Origin: Vanessa cardui | Taxonomy: Eukaryota > Arthropoda > Insecta > Lepidoptera > Nymphalidae | Direction: 5' to 3' | Assembly: GCF_905220365.1 (NCBI RefSeq) | Contig: NC_061153.1 | Span: 578,001 to 642,000 of the forward strand | Length of the DNA stretch: 64,000 bases | In this document: positions 33,255 to 44,044 of the stretch, piece by piece | Layout: every line of letters starts with the position of its first letter | Numbering within the stretch: position 1 is the first letter of the stretch | Translations under genes and position numbers: made by a program | Notes under the pieces: generated by a model | Told to the model about the DNA's origin: nothing | The model's input: the letters and a program-made list of their open reading frames with translations, nothing else | The model's database searches: none

Positions 33255-36166
33255 TCAAGTATCAATATAATATTCGAAAATGCGACGTTTAAATATTTCA
33301 AGAGATTTAGCTCGACGTACCGCTAAGGGCAAGGAGTTCCATAAGCGTGCTGCGTTAATTGTAAAAGATTTTGAGTAACAAGTTGAAGAGTGAGAAGGGA
33401 TACTCAAAATTAAATTATCCTCGGAGCGCAGAGAGCGACAATGAGAAGCGCCAAGGAACTTAAATCTCTCTTTTAAATAAAGAGGAACTTTTGGATTGAA
33501 TAGGATACAGTAAAGAAATGATAGAATACTAGTATTCCTGCGAAGGCGGACTGGGAGCCACTTGAGCTTTTTGCGGAATTCAGAAACATGGTCATATTTG
33601 CGAAGCCCAAATATGAACCGTATACAGAGATTTTGAATGCGCTCAAGTTTATTTAGTTGCTCCTCGTTTAAATCGAGATAACATATGTCGGCATAATCTA
33701 AGATTGGTAATAAGAGAGTTTGTGCTAACGTAATTTTGGTAGGTATGGGCAAAAAGTTTTGTAACCTACGCAGAGAACCAATCGCCGAAAACATCTTTCT
33801 GCTCACTTCGGTAACCTGCGGAATCCATGATAACGTTTTATCAAAGATTATGCCCAAGTTTTTGACCTTGTCTTCAAAAGCAATAAGAACTCCATCAAAT
33901 TTCACAGGTAGATTAGTCCAATCAATTTTCGTTAATAACTTTTGACTACCAATTATAATGGCCTGCGACTTAGTTGGATTAACTGTTAGACCATGGGTTT
34001 TACTCCAATGAGAAATGTATGCTAAGTCATTGTTGATTATGCTTATTGAGTTTGGTAAGTCATTTACATGCGACGTTAGGTATAGCTGAAGATCATCAGC
34101 ATACAGGTGGTAGAGAAAAGATAGATGTTTAGTTATGGAGTTAATAAATATTGAAAATGAAAGAGGGGACAACACGCCACCTTGGGGGACGCCAGCATTT
34201 AGTACACACCAGTTGGAATAATTATCGTTAATACGTATACGTTGCCGACGCCCGTCCAAGTAACAATGAAACCAGTCAATTACTTTAGGGGATATGTTAA
34301 GAGACCTTAAGAAAGCCAGCAGAATATCATAGTCAACACTGTTAAACGCATTGCTGAAGTCCAACAATGTCAACACAGTCACCCGCTGCTTATCCATTCC
34401 AAAACGAATGTCATCGGTAATTTTGACTAATGCAGTAGTCGTGCTGTGACCATGACGAAAGCCGGATTGGAAAGGATTTAAAAGATTATTTTTGGAAAGG
34501 TATAAGCTTAACTGTTGATGTACCAGTCGCTCTAGGACTTTAGAGAGGAAAGGGAGAATAGATATTGGACGATAATCAGTAACACAGGAAGGGTTGGGTT
34601 TTTTAGGTATAGGAATCACTTGAGAATATTTCCATGCAGAGGGAAATTTACCCGTGGTTATAGAGTGATTAAGAATCGACGTGATTATAGGTGTCAAAAG
34701 GTCAAGGATAGGAATGATCATCTTGCGACTAATGCAGTCAGAACCAACGGCATTAGAGTTGATACTTAAGATGTTTCTCTTAACATCACTTTCAGTAATT
34801 AGACTAAAAACAAAAGGTGAGAAATCTGGAGTGGATGAAGCAAGAATTTGATTTATCGTACTTAACTTCGTGGCTCCATCTATAACAGCCGAGGATGAGA
34901 AATGCTGATTAAGCTGATCGAGGTCACAGTATTGAGAGTAATTTTCTTGACTAGCTTTCCCAACTCCAAGTGATTTAAGGAATTTCCAGATTTAAGATTT
35001 ATGAATGTGGCGTCGTTGTTCGTCTCTACAAATCCTGTTGCAGTGATTTCTAGCTTTCTTATATTTTTCCAGATTTGCATCGCTCGCATTACACTTATAT
35101 TTAGCTTTAGCGGCGTTCTTTTTATTTTGTAAGGATTTTACGTCATCTGCAAGCCAAGGAGCAGGAAGGTGCTTAATTCGGACTGGTCTAATAGGCGCGT
35201 GTACGTCGTACAATTGGTTCAAAAGAGAATTGAAAATTGCAACCCGATCATCAAGAGATGGTGCAAGCAAAACTTCTTGCCAGTCAATTTTAGCTGCATC
35301 CTCTTTCAGACGCTCTAAGTCCATACCAGCAAAATTACGTTGCAGAAGAATTTTAGATTTCATTTTAGGAGGTTTAATCTTGTAAGATAGGAAAATAAGG
35401 TCGTGATAAGAGAAAGCTGTAGCAGTGCATTGACCATGATTTTGAACATAACCAAGAGAAGAAACAAGAATAATATCTAGAAGGGAAGGAGTACAATTTG
35501 GAAAGAAGTGAGTCGCGGAGAGTGGGAAAATATTTAAATTAGATGCTTCAACCATGGAGCTAAAACGAGTAGAGCGGGCGTCATTTCTTAATAAACACGT
35601 GTTAAAGTCGCCCATAATAATTGCGTGCTTATATAGGGGTACGTATTTATGTAAAAGATCATCGAGAGAAAAGAAGTACTCGATCGATGAACTAGGATTG
35701 TAGTATACCCCTAGCAAAACTTTAGTATGAGCGAAAACTACTTCTATCAAAAGGTGCTCAGCATGGGGATTAGCTTGACACTGCGACTGGTCAATAATAT
35801 TAAATGGTAGATGCGAGCGGAGATATATTGCTACACCACCTCCAGTACGTCCAATACGATCGTTTCGTACAAGGTGAAAACCTGGAAGAGCGTATGAGGT
35901 AGAAGGTAAGCAAGGCTTCAACCAGGATTCTGACACTTAGATTGCATGTATGTTCTTATTTTCAAAGGCGATACTAAGTCGGGATAATGTGCAGGAATAC
36001 TCTGGGCGTTAATATGTACGATGTTAAAACTTTTCAGTACGTCTGAGAAGTGAGAATCAAGGGTTTCGCTTAAAGTAGGAATACTAATAAGACTGTCGTC
36101 ACTATTCAATCCATGGGAAGAAGAAGAGATAGAAAAAAATGTATCGTCGTTGTCATCATTAATCAT
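33255..36166 (-). pseudogene. LINE-A2 ORF2: endonuclease and reverse transcriptase
   Basis: Three frame segments. 36166-35918 begins MINDDNDDTFFSISSSS and covers FNIVHINAQSIPAHYPDL. After a 1-base loss and a TAA near 35936, 35936-34992 covers the rest of the endonuclease (SESWLKPCLPS, GGGVAIYLRSHLPFN, IMGDFNTCLLRND). After another shift near 34990 the RT runs from about 34890 to 33255 (YRPISILPFLSKVLERLV, LLDFSNAFNSVDYD, GVPQGGVLSPLSFS, LYADDLQLYL, FIFGLRKYDHVSEF). The RT catalytic box is intact but the protein could not be made whole. Confidence 0.9.
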
Positions 36167-36612
36167 AATATTAAAAATACTATCAATTATGTATGTATAT
36201 AGATATATTAAAATGTATGTATATGTAAATATTTTAGTTAATATATAAAATAAATATAGATATATATATACAATTACAATACTAAGTCCATAAGCCCACC
36301 AGCTACTTGAAGAATCAATTTACAGTAAGAGAAAAAAAAAATTTTTAAAAAAAAAACACTAAAACAATAATTAAGACTAAAGTAAAAAAAAAACAAAAAA
36401 CAAATTAACAAGACATAAATAGAACATTACTATAATTAAAATTATTCTACAGTTATATAAAAAAGAAAAAAGTAAAGTTCTATAATTATCTATCTTTATA
36501 TCTACTACGAAGTGTGCAAAATTACCTGCATCCAAATCATAACTGTCATTGTCATTGTAGTGCAGGTTGTCATAATCTACATTTGACTCGCGTGAATAAT
36601 AAAAAAGATAAT
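36167..36612 (-). other. LINE-A2 region between ORF1 and ORF2 (first part)
   Basis: AT-rich with (TATG/TA)n stretches at 36180-36275; the other part is 42646-42737. Ends with aaaaaagataat, one copy of the LINE-B2 target duplication. Confidence 0.55.
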
Positions 36613-36830
36613 CTTTTTTCGCTTGCGTTAACTTTGGTTGACACACGTGTTAGTGAGATATCTGTGTTTTTAAAATCATTTTGTGTTATTCTTTCAATAA
36701 TTTTTTAATGCAAATAGTAATAATTTATATGGTTTCTGGGTTTTACTAACATTATTCGGTTTCGGTAAGTGTTAATTTTGTTTTATAGTTAACATATATT
36801 AGTTAGTAAGTTAAAGTAAGTAGTTTAAAA

Positions 36831-38240
36831 ATGGATGTCGACCCTCCTCCTGAACCTCCCGGTTTGGAAACTGTTATTGACGGTTCGAAATCTTCCGCTC
36901 GGAAACGTTCTGGGGATAAATCCTCCGTTTCACCCGATTCCTCCTCTAAGAAGACAGTAACTCATCCCACTACCGCAAATCCTTCCATCCAGACTGTATA
37001 TGTCAACCCCGCCTTTACTGATGGCCCTAAAAGTTATGCTTATGACGATAAGGGCCCATTCATAGTTCATGTCTCACGTGAAGTTGCTGACCCAGCCGCA
37101 GGAAACTCTATTCGTGCAATCAAATTCGGTCAATTCTTGCATAAGCATAAAATTGGCTCAATTGTTAATGATGGGGTAAAAAATGTTGGCCGGAACAGAA
37201 TTGAAGTACAATTCTCTACAGCTCAATCAGCGAATAATTTTTTAAATAACCCTATCTTGGAACTTTGTAAGTACAAGGCAACATTACCAACTTACAATGT
37301 CACTAGAATGGGTCTTGTGAAGGGTGTACCGGTTGATTGGTCTATGGAGGACCTTCTGGAGTCTGTCGAGCTTCCTCATGGTTGTGGGGAAATTATGAAA
37401 CTGAGACGATTGAATAGAAAAAATGTCAATGAAGGAGTTGTGACCTGGATCCCAACTCAGTCTGTAGTTGTAACTTTTAAGGGCCAAATCCTGCCTAATA
37501 AAATTTATTCCTATCATACCTCCCTCCCGGTTGAAACCTATAATCTTCCTACCATCATTTGTTTGAACTGCTGTCGTTATGGCCACATCAAGACACAGTG
37601 TAGATCCACACCCAGATGTTTTAAATGCTCACAATCTCATACAGGTGACTTGTGTGAGGTTAATAAGGAAAACTCTACATGCCTTCACTGTTCTGGAAAA
37701 CACTTTGCCACGGATAAAGATTGTCCAGAGTACTCACGGCAGCAATCAATAAAAATTGTTATGTCTCAGGACAACATCTCTTACATGGAGGCAGCCTCTC
37801 GCTTCCCAAACGTCCGCAGATCCTACGCTGAGATTGCAAAAGAGATGTTCTCTCCTCCTGTGTACACTCCGCCAAGCCCTAGGTCTCCCTCTAGCCCGTC
37901 ACCTAAATCCACTCCTCTTCCTAATAGATCATATAGACAGACCGTCTTCCGTTCTCCTCCCCCTAGAGTTCCTCTAGGAAAGGGGTATGATAAACATACC
38001 CACCAAGCCATAGTTGGTAATTGCTCCTCCTCGTCTCCAAATGGTTGTGCCCTGAATGTTGGTAACCCCTCCCCTTCTAATAACAATCCCAACTTACTAG
38101 AATTATTAATTAAAACTCTCCTAAGCATCCTAAGTACATGCAATGAAATTCCTCTACCGTCCAACGTTGCTAATGATTTAACTCAACTCTTCAATATATT
38201 CAAAAATGGCCCCAATCAGATTCCTTCAGTGGAACTGTAA
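36831..38240 (+). CDS. LINE-B2 ORF1: Gag-like zinc-knuckle protein
   Basis: 469-residue intact frame from MDVDPPPEPPGLE. Ser-rich N-terminus with RKRSGDKSS, an RRM-like region (FIVHVSREVADPAAG, TRMGLVKGVPVDWSMEDL) and three knuckles: CLNCCRYGHIKTQC, CFKCSQSHTGDLC, CLHCSGKHFATDKDC. A Pro/Ser-rich stretch (PPSPRSPSSPSPKS) and a conserved C-terminus (LSILSTCNEIPLPSNVANDL) follow. The protein should coat the LINE RNA. The last 35 bases overlap ORF2, which starts at 38206 in another frame. Confidence 0.9.
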   Translation: MDVDPPPEPPGLETVIDGSKSSARKRSGDKSSVSPDSSSKKTVTHPTTANPSIQTVYVNPAFTDGPKSYAYDDKGPFIVHVSREVADPAAGNSIRAIKFGQFLHKHKIGSIVNDGVKNVGRNRIEVQFSTAQSANNFLNNPILELCKYKATLPTYNVTRMGLVKGVPVDWSMEDLLESVELPHGCGEIMKLRRLNRKNVNEGVVTWIPTQSVVVTFKGQILPNKIYSYHTSLPVETYNLPTIICLNCCRYGHIKTQCRSTPRCFKCSQSHTGDLCEVNKENSTCLHCSGKHFATDKDCPEYSRQQSIKIVMSQDNISYMEAASRFPNVRRSYAEIAKEMFSPPVYTPPSPRSPSSPSPKSTPLPNRSYRQTVFRSPPPRVPLGKGYDKHTHQAIVGNCSSSSPNGCALNVGNPSPSNNNPNLLELLIKTLLSILSTCNEIPLPSNVANDLTQLFNIFKNGPNQIPSVEL

Positions 38241-41200
38241 GAGTGTCCGTCATAAGAAACTTGACCTCCTCTCTCTTATTAATTCTCATAAACCTGTCAT
38301 TGTTGCCCTCTCTGAGACATGGTTGATCCCCGGTTCCCGTTTTCGGATTCCGGGTTTTTCCTGTTTTAGGGATGACAGAAATGACGGGTATGCAGGTTGT
38401 GCCATCCTTATCAGGCACTCTGTCCCCTTCTCCCAAATTCCTCTTCCCCCTTTTAGCCAGCATATCAATGCCGTGGCTATAAAGGCCTTCAATATTTCTT
38501 TTTTATCAATTTACATTCCTCATCCTAATCCTTCTCTTGCTCCTGAATTACTCTCCATTTTCTCTTCCCTTCCATGCCCCATTCTTGTTATGGGGGATTT
38601 TAACTCCCACCATACGTTATGGGGCTCCTATTACTGTGATGGTTTTGCTCCCTTGTTGGTGGACATTGCTGAGGATGTAAATTTATGCATTCTTAACGAT
38701 GGCTCGCCGACTCGTAGAGTTTACCCAAATCAGAATCCTCGTTCCGCTGTTGATTTAACCCTATCATCTCCCTCCCTATCCTCACAAATCTCTTGGAATA
38801 TCCTCCCATCATCATTTGGAAGTGACCATTTCCCTATCATTCTTTCACTTAATAACAGATCCTTCACACTCATCAAATCATGCCCACTCCTAAAATATAG
38901 ACTCAACAACGCTAATTGGTTAGCATTCGCTAACTCGGTTGATGCCATGTTGAACTTTCTCCCTGATTTTGTGAATGATGAGAATGTCGTTGCCTGCTAC
39001 GAACTTTTTCTTAATGCGATCAAGTCCTCTGCTGATGCCCATTTTCCTTTAAAAAATAACAATAAAAAGACTTTGCCTTCCCCTCCTTGGTGGGATGAGG
39101 AATGTAATGTCATGGTCCAACAGAGATCTGAAGCCGAAGAGTCATACACAGTCTCTATGACTCCACAAAATTTCATCAAATATCAGCGTATTGATGCCAA
39201 AATTAAAAGACTGATTTCAAAAAAGAAAAAGCAGGGTTGGACCAACTTCTGTGAATCCCTCAGTCCTCGGTCTCCACCTCAAACAGGTTGGACAAATCTT
39301 AAGAAATTTCGCCGTTCCCTTAACTCAGAAAATCCAAATGCCAATAATCCCTCCATATGGCTTAATGATTTTGCTGCCAAGCTCGCACCCCCCTTTGTCC
39401 CAGACAAGGATAGCTTTTTTAAACTGCAACCAACATCTACATTAGATGATATGGATAGCCCCTTTACTCTCTCAGAACTCCATACAGCCCTGAAGGGACT
39501 TAAGGACTCGTCACCAGGGGATGATGGCGTGCCCTACTCTTTCATAATTAACCTTAGTGATAAAGCTAACTGTGGAAATGTGGATTAACACAGGATGGAT
39601 GAAATGGCGGGAAATGGCGGCAGGTTACGGGAACAATTTGTGACCCCCGTATTCCCCTTAAACTTAAGGGGAAGATCTATAAGACCATGATCAGACCTGC
39701 TGTCCTGTATGGATCAGAGTGTTGGGCTACAAAAGGGATGACTGAAAGACAATTGCATGTTGCGGAGATGAGAATGCTGAGAGGAATGTGTGGTGTTACG
39801 CGAATGGATAGAGTAAGGAATGAGTACATAAGAGGAAGTTTGAAAGTGACACCGATAGCCGAGAAGTTATGTGGAAGGCGGCTATCATGGTATGGGCATG
39901 TAATGCGGAGGAATGAGGAACACATTGTGAGGAAGGCCTTGAGCATGGATGTGGATGGATATAGAGGTAGAGGACGATCAAAGAAACGATGGATGGATTG
40001 TGTGAAAGACGATATGGCTTGAAAGAATGTTACTTGTGAGATGACGTCTGACAGAGAAGTATGGAAGGAGAAGACATGCTGTGCCGACCCCAAATAAAAT
40101 TGGGATAAGGGCAGGAGAATGATGATGATAAAGCTAAATGTGTCTATTTGAATTTAATTAATGCTTTTTTCTCAGCAGGAATCGTCCCGGAATCTTGGAA
40201 GTCCCAAATTATTATCCCCATTCTTAAACCAGGAAAAAGCCCATTGGACCCAATTTCTTATAGACCCATTTCTTTATCATCTACATTAGTAAAAGTAACT
40301 GAACATCTCCTGAAAAACCGCTTGGAATGGATAATGGAAAGCAGGAATATTCTCTCGCCCTCTCAATTTAGCTTTCGAAAGGGTTTGAGCACTCTTGATA
40401 GTCTCAGCATTCTAACGACAGACATTCGAATAGCTTTCTCTAACGGAGAGTACCTTGTGGGTGTTTTTCTAGATATTACTTCTGCATATGATAATGTTCT
40501 TCTTCCGGTACTCAGGCAAAATTGCAACAGCTGAGTATCCCTCCGAGGATTACTCATTTCATATGTAATCTGCTTTTTTGCAGATCAATTTCTGTTAAAT
40601 ACCAAAATTGTATTCTGCCCCCCCGATTCATCTGGAAAGGTCTCCCGCAAGGCTCAGTCCTCAGCCCTCTGCTTTATAGCATTTATACTCACGATCTCGA
40701 ATTGTCTGTTAATAGCTTCTGTAATATCCTTCAATATGCTGATGACATTGTATTATATCTTAGATCTCCTTCAGTCCAAAACTTAACATTGCAATTAAAC
40801 TCTGCTTTGCATTATCTTGACCTATGGCTCTCTGACCATGGCTTATCTTTATCAGTAGATAAGACTCAGGCAGTTGCTTTTACACGAAAAAGGTTAATCC
40901 CCGTCTTCGATCTGTTTTGTGGGGATCAGCGTATCAACTTTGTCAATAAGGCGAAATTCTTAGGCATCATACTCGATAACAAGCTGAACGGAATTTGTCA
41001 CTCTGAGCATATTATCAAAAAATGTGAAAAAGGCATTAACGTCCTTAGAGCAGTCTCAGGTGTCTGGTGGGGAGCTCACCCCTATTCTCTCAAACTACTG
41101 TACAATGCAATAGTTCGTAGTCATTTGGACTATGGACTATTTGTTTTAGACCCATTTAATAAATCTGCATCCGATAAACTCAATAAAATCCAACAAAAAT

Positions 41201-42465
41201 GCCTTAGAATAATTATAGGAGCTATGAAGTCTTCTCCTACTAACGCCCTGCAAGTTGAATGTGTTGATCCTCCACTTCAACTGAGAAGACAATTTTTATG
41301 CGACCGCTTTGTGGTAAAATCATTACAGCTGTCCTCTCACCCTCTCTGGTCCCGTTTAAACATACTGTTCCAACTATGTGATCACCCTAATAGTAAATCC
41401 TTGCTATTAGATAGTTTTTTAAAATTTACAAAACTCCCTCATCCGATATTAAGATTCAATCTTAATCCTCTTTTTTCCACTCCATTTAGAGCTCTTGTCC
41501 ATAATCCTCCTATTGTCACAGATCTTGGTCTAATCAAAGGAGCCCCTGATACAAATGTTAAGTTTCAAAGAATTTTTCATCAAAACTGGTCAAACCACCT
41601 CCAGATATTTACTGATGCCTCTAAAATATCCCCTGATAGCTGTGTCGGTTCAGCCTGTTGGATACCCAAATTCAAAATTATCCTCCAATTTAAATCCCCT
41701 CCTGAATTATCATTTTTTTCCGGTGAAGCGATTGCTATTCTGGAAGCAATCCTATTTGCCCACTTACATAACTTAAGACAGACTGTAATTCTGACAGACT
41801 CTCTGGGCTGCCTGCTCGCAATTAGGGAAAATCCGTTTCGTAGTAGGCGAAGATTTTTTATCATCCTTAAGATCAGGGAAGCTTTGCTTGCCTGCCATCA
41901 AAAAGGGTTGGAAATATTATTAGTCTGGATTCCAAGTCACTCTGGTATAACAGGCAATGACTCTGCAGACTCGTTCGCTAGATCCGCTATATCATCTGGT
42001 TTATCTAATCATTTTAAAAATTCTACTCAGGACTTGTGTGCTCTAGCGAAAACTCACCTCGATAAATCCTGGAACTCTCTTTGGAAAGCATCATCAAAAT
42101 CGAAGGGTAAATTTTATGCTTCTCTTCAACCAGACATTCCAAGGCGACCTTGGTTTTCTCTTCACAGGCAAGCTAATCGTTGGGTCACCACAACTATCTC
42201 TCGTATACGCCTTGGTCATGCATGTACTCCCATACATCTGCGTAAAATTAAAGTTAGAGATCACTCTTTGTGTGAATGTGGTCTAGACGAAGGTTCCTTG
42301 TCCCATATATTGTTCTCCTGCCCCAATCTCATTCATCCTATATATGACGTTCTCCCTTCTAAAGTCCCTCGCCCTATTAACGTTGAATGTTTGTTAATGT
42401 TTGTGTTTAGTCCATTTTGTAAATTTCTATGTAAATATATTGAACGTAATAAGATTAAGTTGTAA
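38206..42465 (+). pseudogene. LINE-B2 ORF2: endonuclease, reverse transcriptase, RNase H
   Basis: Starts MAPIRFLQWNCKSVR inside the end of ORF1. Endonuclease (LSETWLIPGSRFRIPGF, VMGDFNSHHTLWGS, FGSDHFPII) and the start of the RT run to 39569. After the RTE insert the frame resumes at 40127. A 1-base deletion near 40518 (LRQ-QLSIPP) shifts it; the rest runs to 42465 with GLPQGSVLSPLLYS, LQYADDIVLYL, RNase H (IFTDASKISPD, EAIAILEAI, LTDSLGC, WIPSHSGITGNDSAD) and CECGLDEGSLSHILFSCP. Very similar to LINE-B1. Confidence 0.92.
39570..40126 (+). mobile_element. RTE-type LINE 3' fragment inserted in LINE-B2
   Basis: Flanked by gataaagctaa (39559-39569 and 40127-40137), an 11-bp target duplication. 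The duplicated site is intact in LINE-B1, which confirms the insertion. Encodes only the RT C-terminal region in 39687-40022: RPAVLYGSECWATKGMTERQ, RMLRGMCGVTRMDRVRNEYI, RRLSWYGHVMRRNEEHIV, RGRGRSKKRWMDCVKDDM. The tail is (ATG)n. 5'-truncated; a different subfamily from the RTE at 3376-4850. Confidence 0.92.
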
Positions 42466-42645
42466 ATTATTTTATGATTGTTGTTATGCATTTTAATAGT
42501 AGTTGCCTTATTTTATTTACTTTTTATGTAATTATTATTGTTGTGTTGTTTTAGATTATGGGTCGTCTAGTGCTATTATGCCTTCAAAATTAATTTGAGT
42601 ATGTAATCTCGACCGAACCGATCATCAAAAAAAAAAAAAGATAAT

Positions 42646-42737
42646 ACATAATTAAAAATAAAAAAAGGGTACTTAAAGCTAACAATAGTTGAAAAAAGGG
42701 TATTACGAAAACTAGCCCTGTATATTTACATCGAAAA
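42646..42737 (-). other. LINE-A2 sequence between ORF1 and ORF2 (second part)
   Basis: Short AT-rich continuation of the LINE-A2 inter-ORF region after the LINE-B2 target duplication. Confidence 0.5.
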
Positions 42738-42901
42738 CTATTTCTTGATTACCCTTTTCGTTCGAGTAACAGGAATTTGGGCCACAGGACTTTTACTCGT
42801 TTCTACTGTCGCCGGTGATTTTGGTGTTTGTTGAGAAATAGTGTCAAGTTCCGCCAAAGACTCCACACGATGCTGAGACTCATCAGATGCAATAATATGT
42901 A
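42738..42901 (-). pseudogene. LINE-A2 ORF1, C-terminal part
   Basis: Minus-strand frame HIIASDESQHRVESLAELD to the basic end RTKRVIKK. It matches the region after CWTSDG in the LINE-A3 ORF1 and ends with a stop at 42738. Joins in frame to 47405-47831 once the pogo-like element and one TA are removed. Confidence 0.85.
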
Positions 42902-42918
42902 AGGTCAATGTGGGTAAG
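42902..42918 (+). repeat. Left terminal inverted repeat of the pogo-like element
   Basis: aggtcaatgtgggtaag; followed directly by the subterminal motif accggcata. Flanked outside by TA. Confidence 0.88.
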
Positions 42919-44044
42919 ACCGGCATACTTTTCTAAAATTTGATTTTGACTGTATATATTGAAGAAGATATTCATTGCCGGTCGATTTTTGTGATCGGAT
43001 ATGATAGAAAATTTACTTGACAAAATATAACATATTAAACATGGAAAAAAGTGCCCTAATCTTTGGAAATACGGTCGTTTTTAAATTACTGGGCCAGTAG
43101 ACGGTCTTTCCGTGCAGTGTGAGGCAAGTCCGTCCAGTAGTGAATAATCGTGATACTTACCATAAATCTTAAGCCTAAGAGCATGAAGACAGTTTTAAAC
43201 GGAAAATCGAAGGCGCCATTTAAATATACACTATTAAACCTTGTGAATAAAACTGAAATTATAAAGATATGACGCTTTATATTTTTTTAAGGCAAGACCG
43301 GCATATTTTTTGTGTCAGAGGTTCTAAACATTCCTTTTATTATTTTAAAATAATTAAACATCAATTACAAAATCAAATATCTTTATTGTTCACTAGAAAT
43401 TTAATGTAAAAAAGAGATCACTATACTCAGTCTCTAATTAGCTTTCATAATTAACTTACTCTTTGGGTTTCACAATATTCATTTTACCTTTACCTAATCA
43501 AAATTAACATTGACACTGCCATGGTATGAAATTTCAAAAAAAAAAATGTATACTCAATCATAAAAAATATTTCACAAATGAGCAAAAATCACAATGTTTA
43601 TGCATTTGTGGTGCATACATATCTATAAAACAATAGTTACATAATTTTCTTTTACCAAAATAATCGAAAAGTGTCACTCGTAAAAACAAAGCTCGGATTA
43701 TTTACTGGTTTTATACCACTTTACTGTGTAAACCTTTTTTTTTTATAATTTTATAATAACATACTTCTTCTTTAAAATAACAATTAACTTTACCTTAACA
43801 AATATATATAAAATAATAAAAAAAAAAACAAAATTTGTAGGAACATACATAAATCACATAAAAATACAACGGTGGAAGTGCTCACTTTTCAAGTATGTGC
43901 ACAAAAAATATAGCTTCACTTTCACTATTAAAACCCTGCATTTCCCTCATCTCAGTATAGAAATAATTAATTAAGTATTATGGTACGCATGAGCAGGACT
44001 TTTCTACACTTAATTATTATTTAAATTTTAACTCGTATAATCAC
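42919..44044. other. pogo-like element, subterminal and 3' non-coding region
   Basis: AT-rich and without genes. It carries 'gtagacggtcttt' (about 43090) and 'ggcaagaccggcatat' (about 43293), copies of motifs found at the other end. Confidence 0.65.

Larger units (their letters stand above)
36613..42633 (+). mobile_element. LINE-B2, full-length I-like LINE with RNase H
   Basis: Flanked by aaaaaagataat (36601-36612 and 42634-42645) with a poly(A) tail. The 5' UTR matches LINE-B1. ORF1 is intact; ORF2 is broken by an RTE fragment (39570-40126) and a frameshift. Without the insert it is about 5.5 kb. Inserted between the ORFs of LINE-A2 in opposite orientation. Confidence 0.92.
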
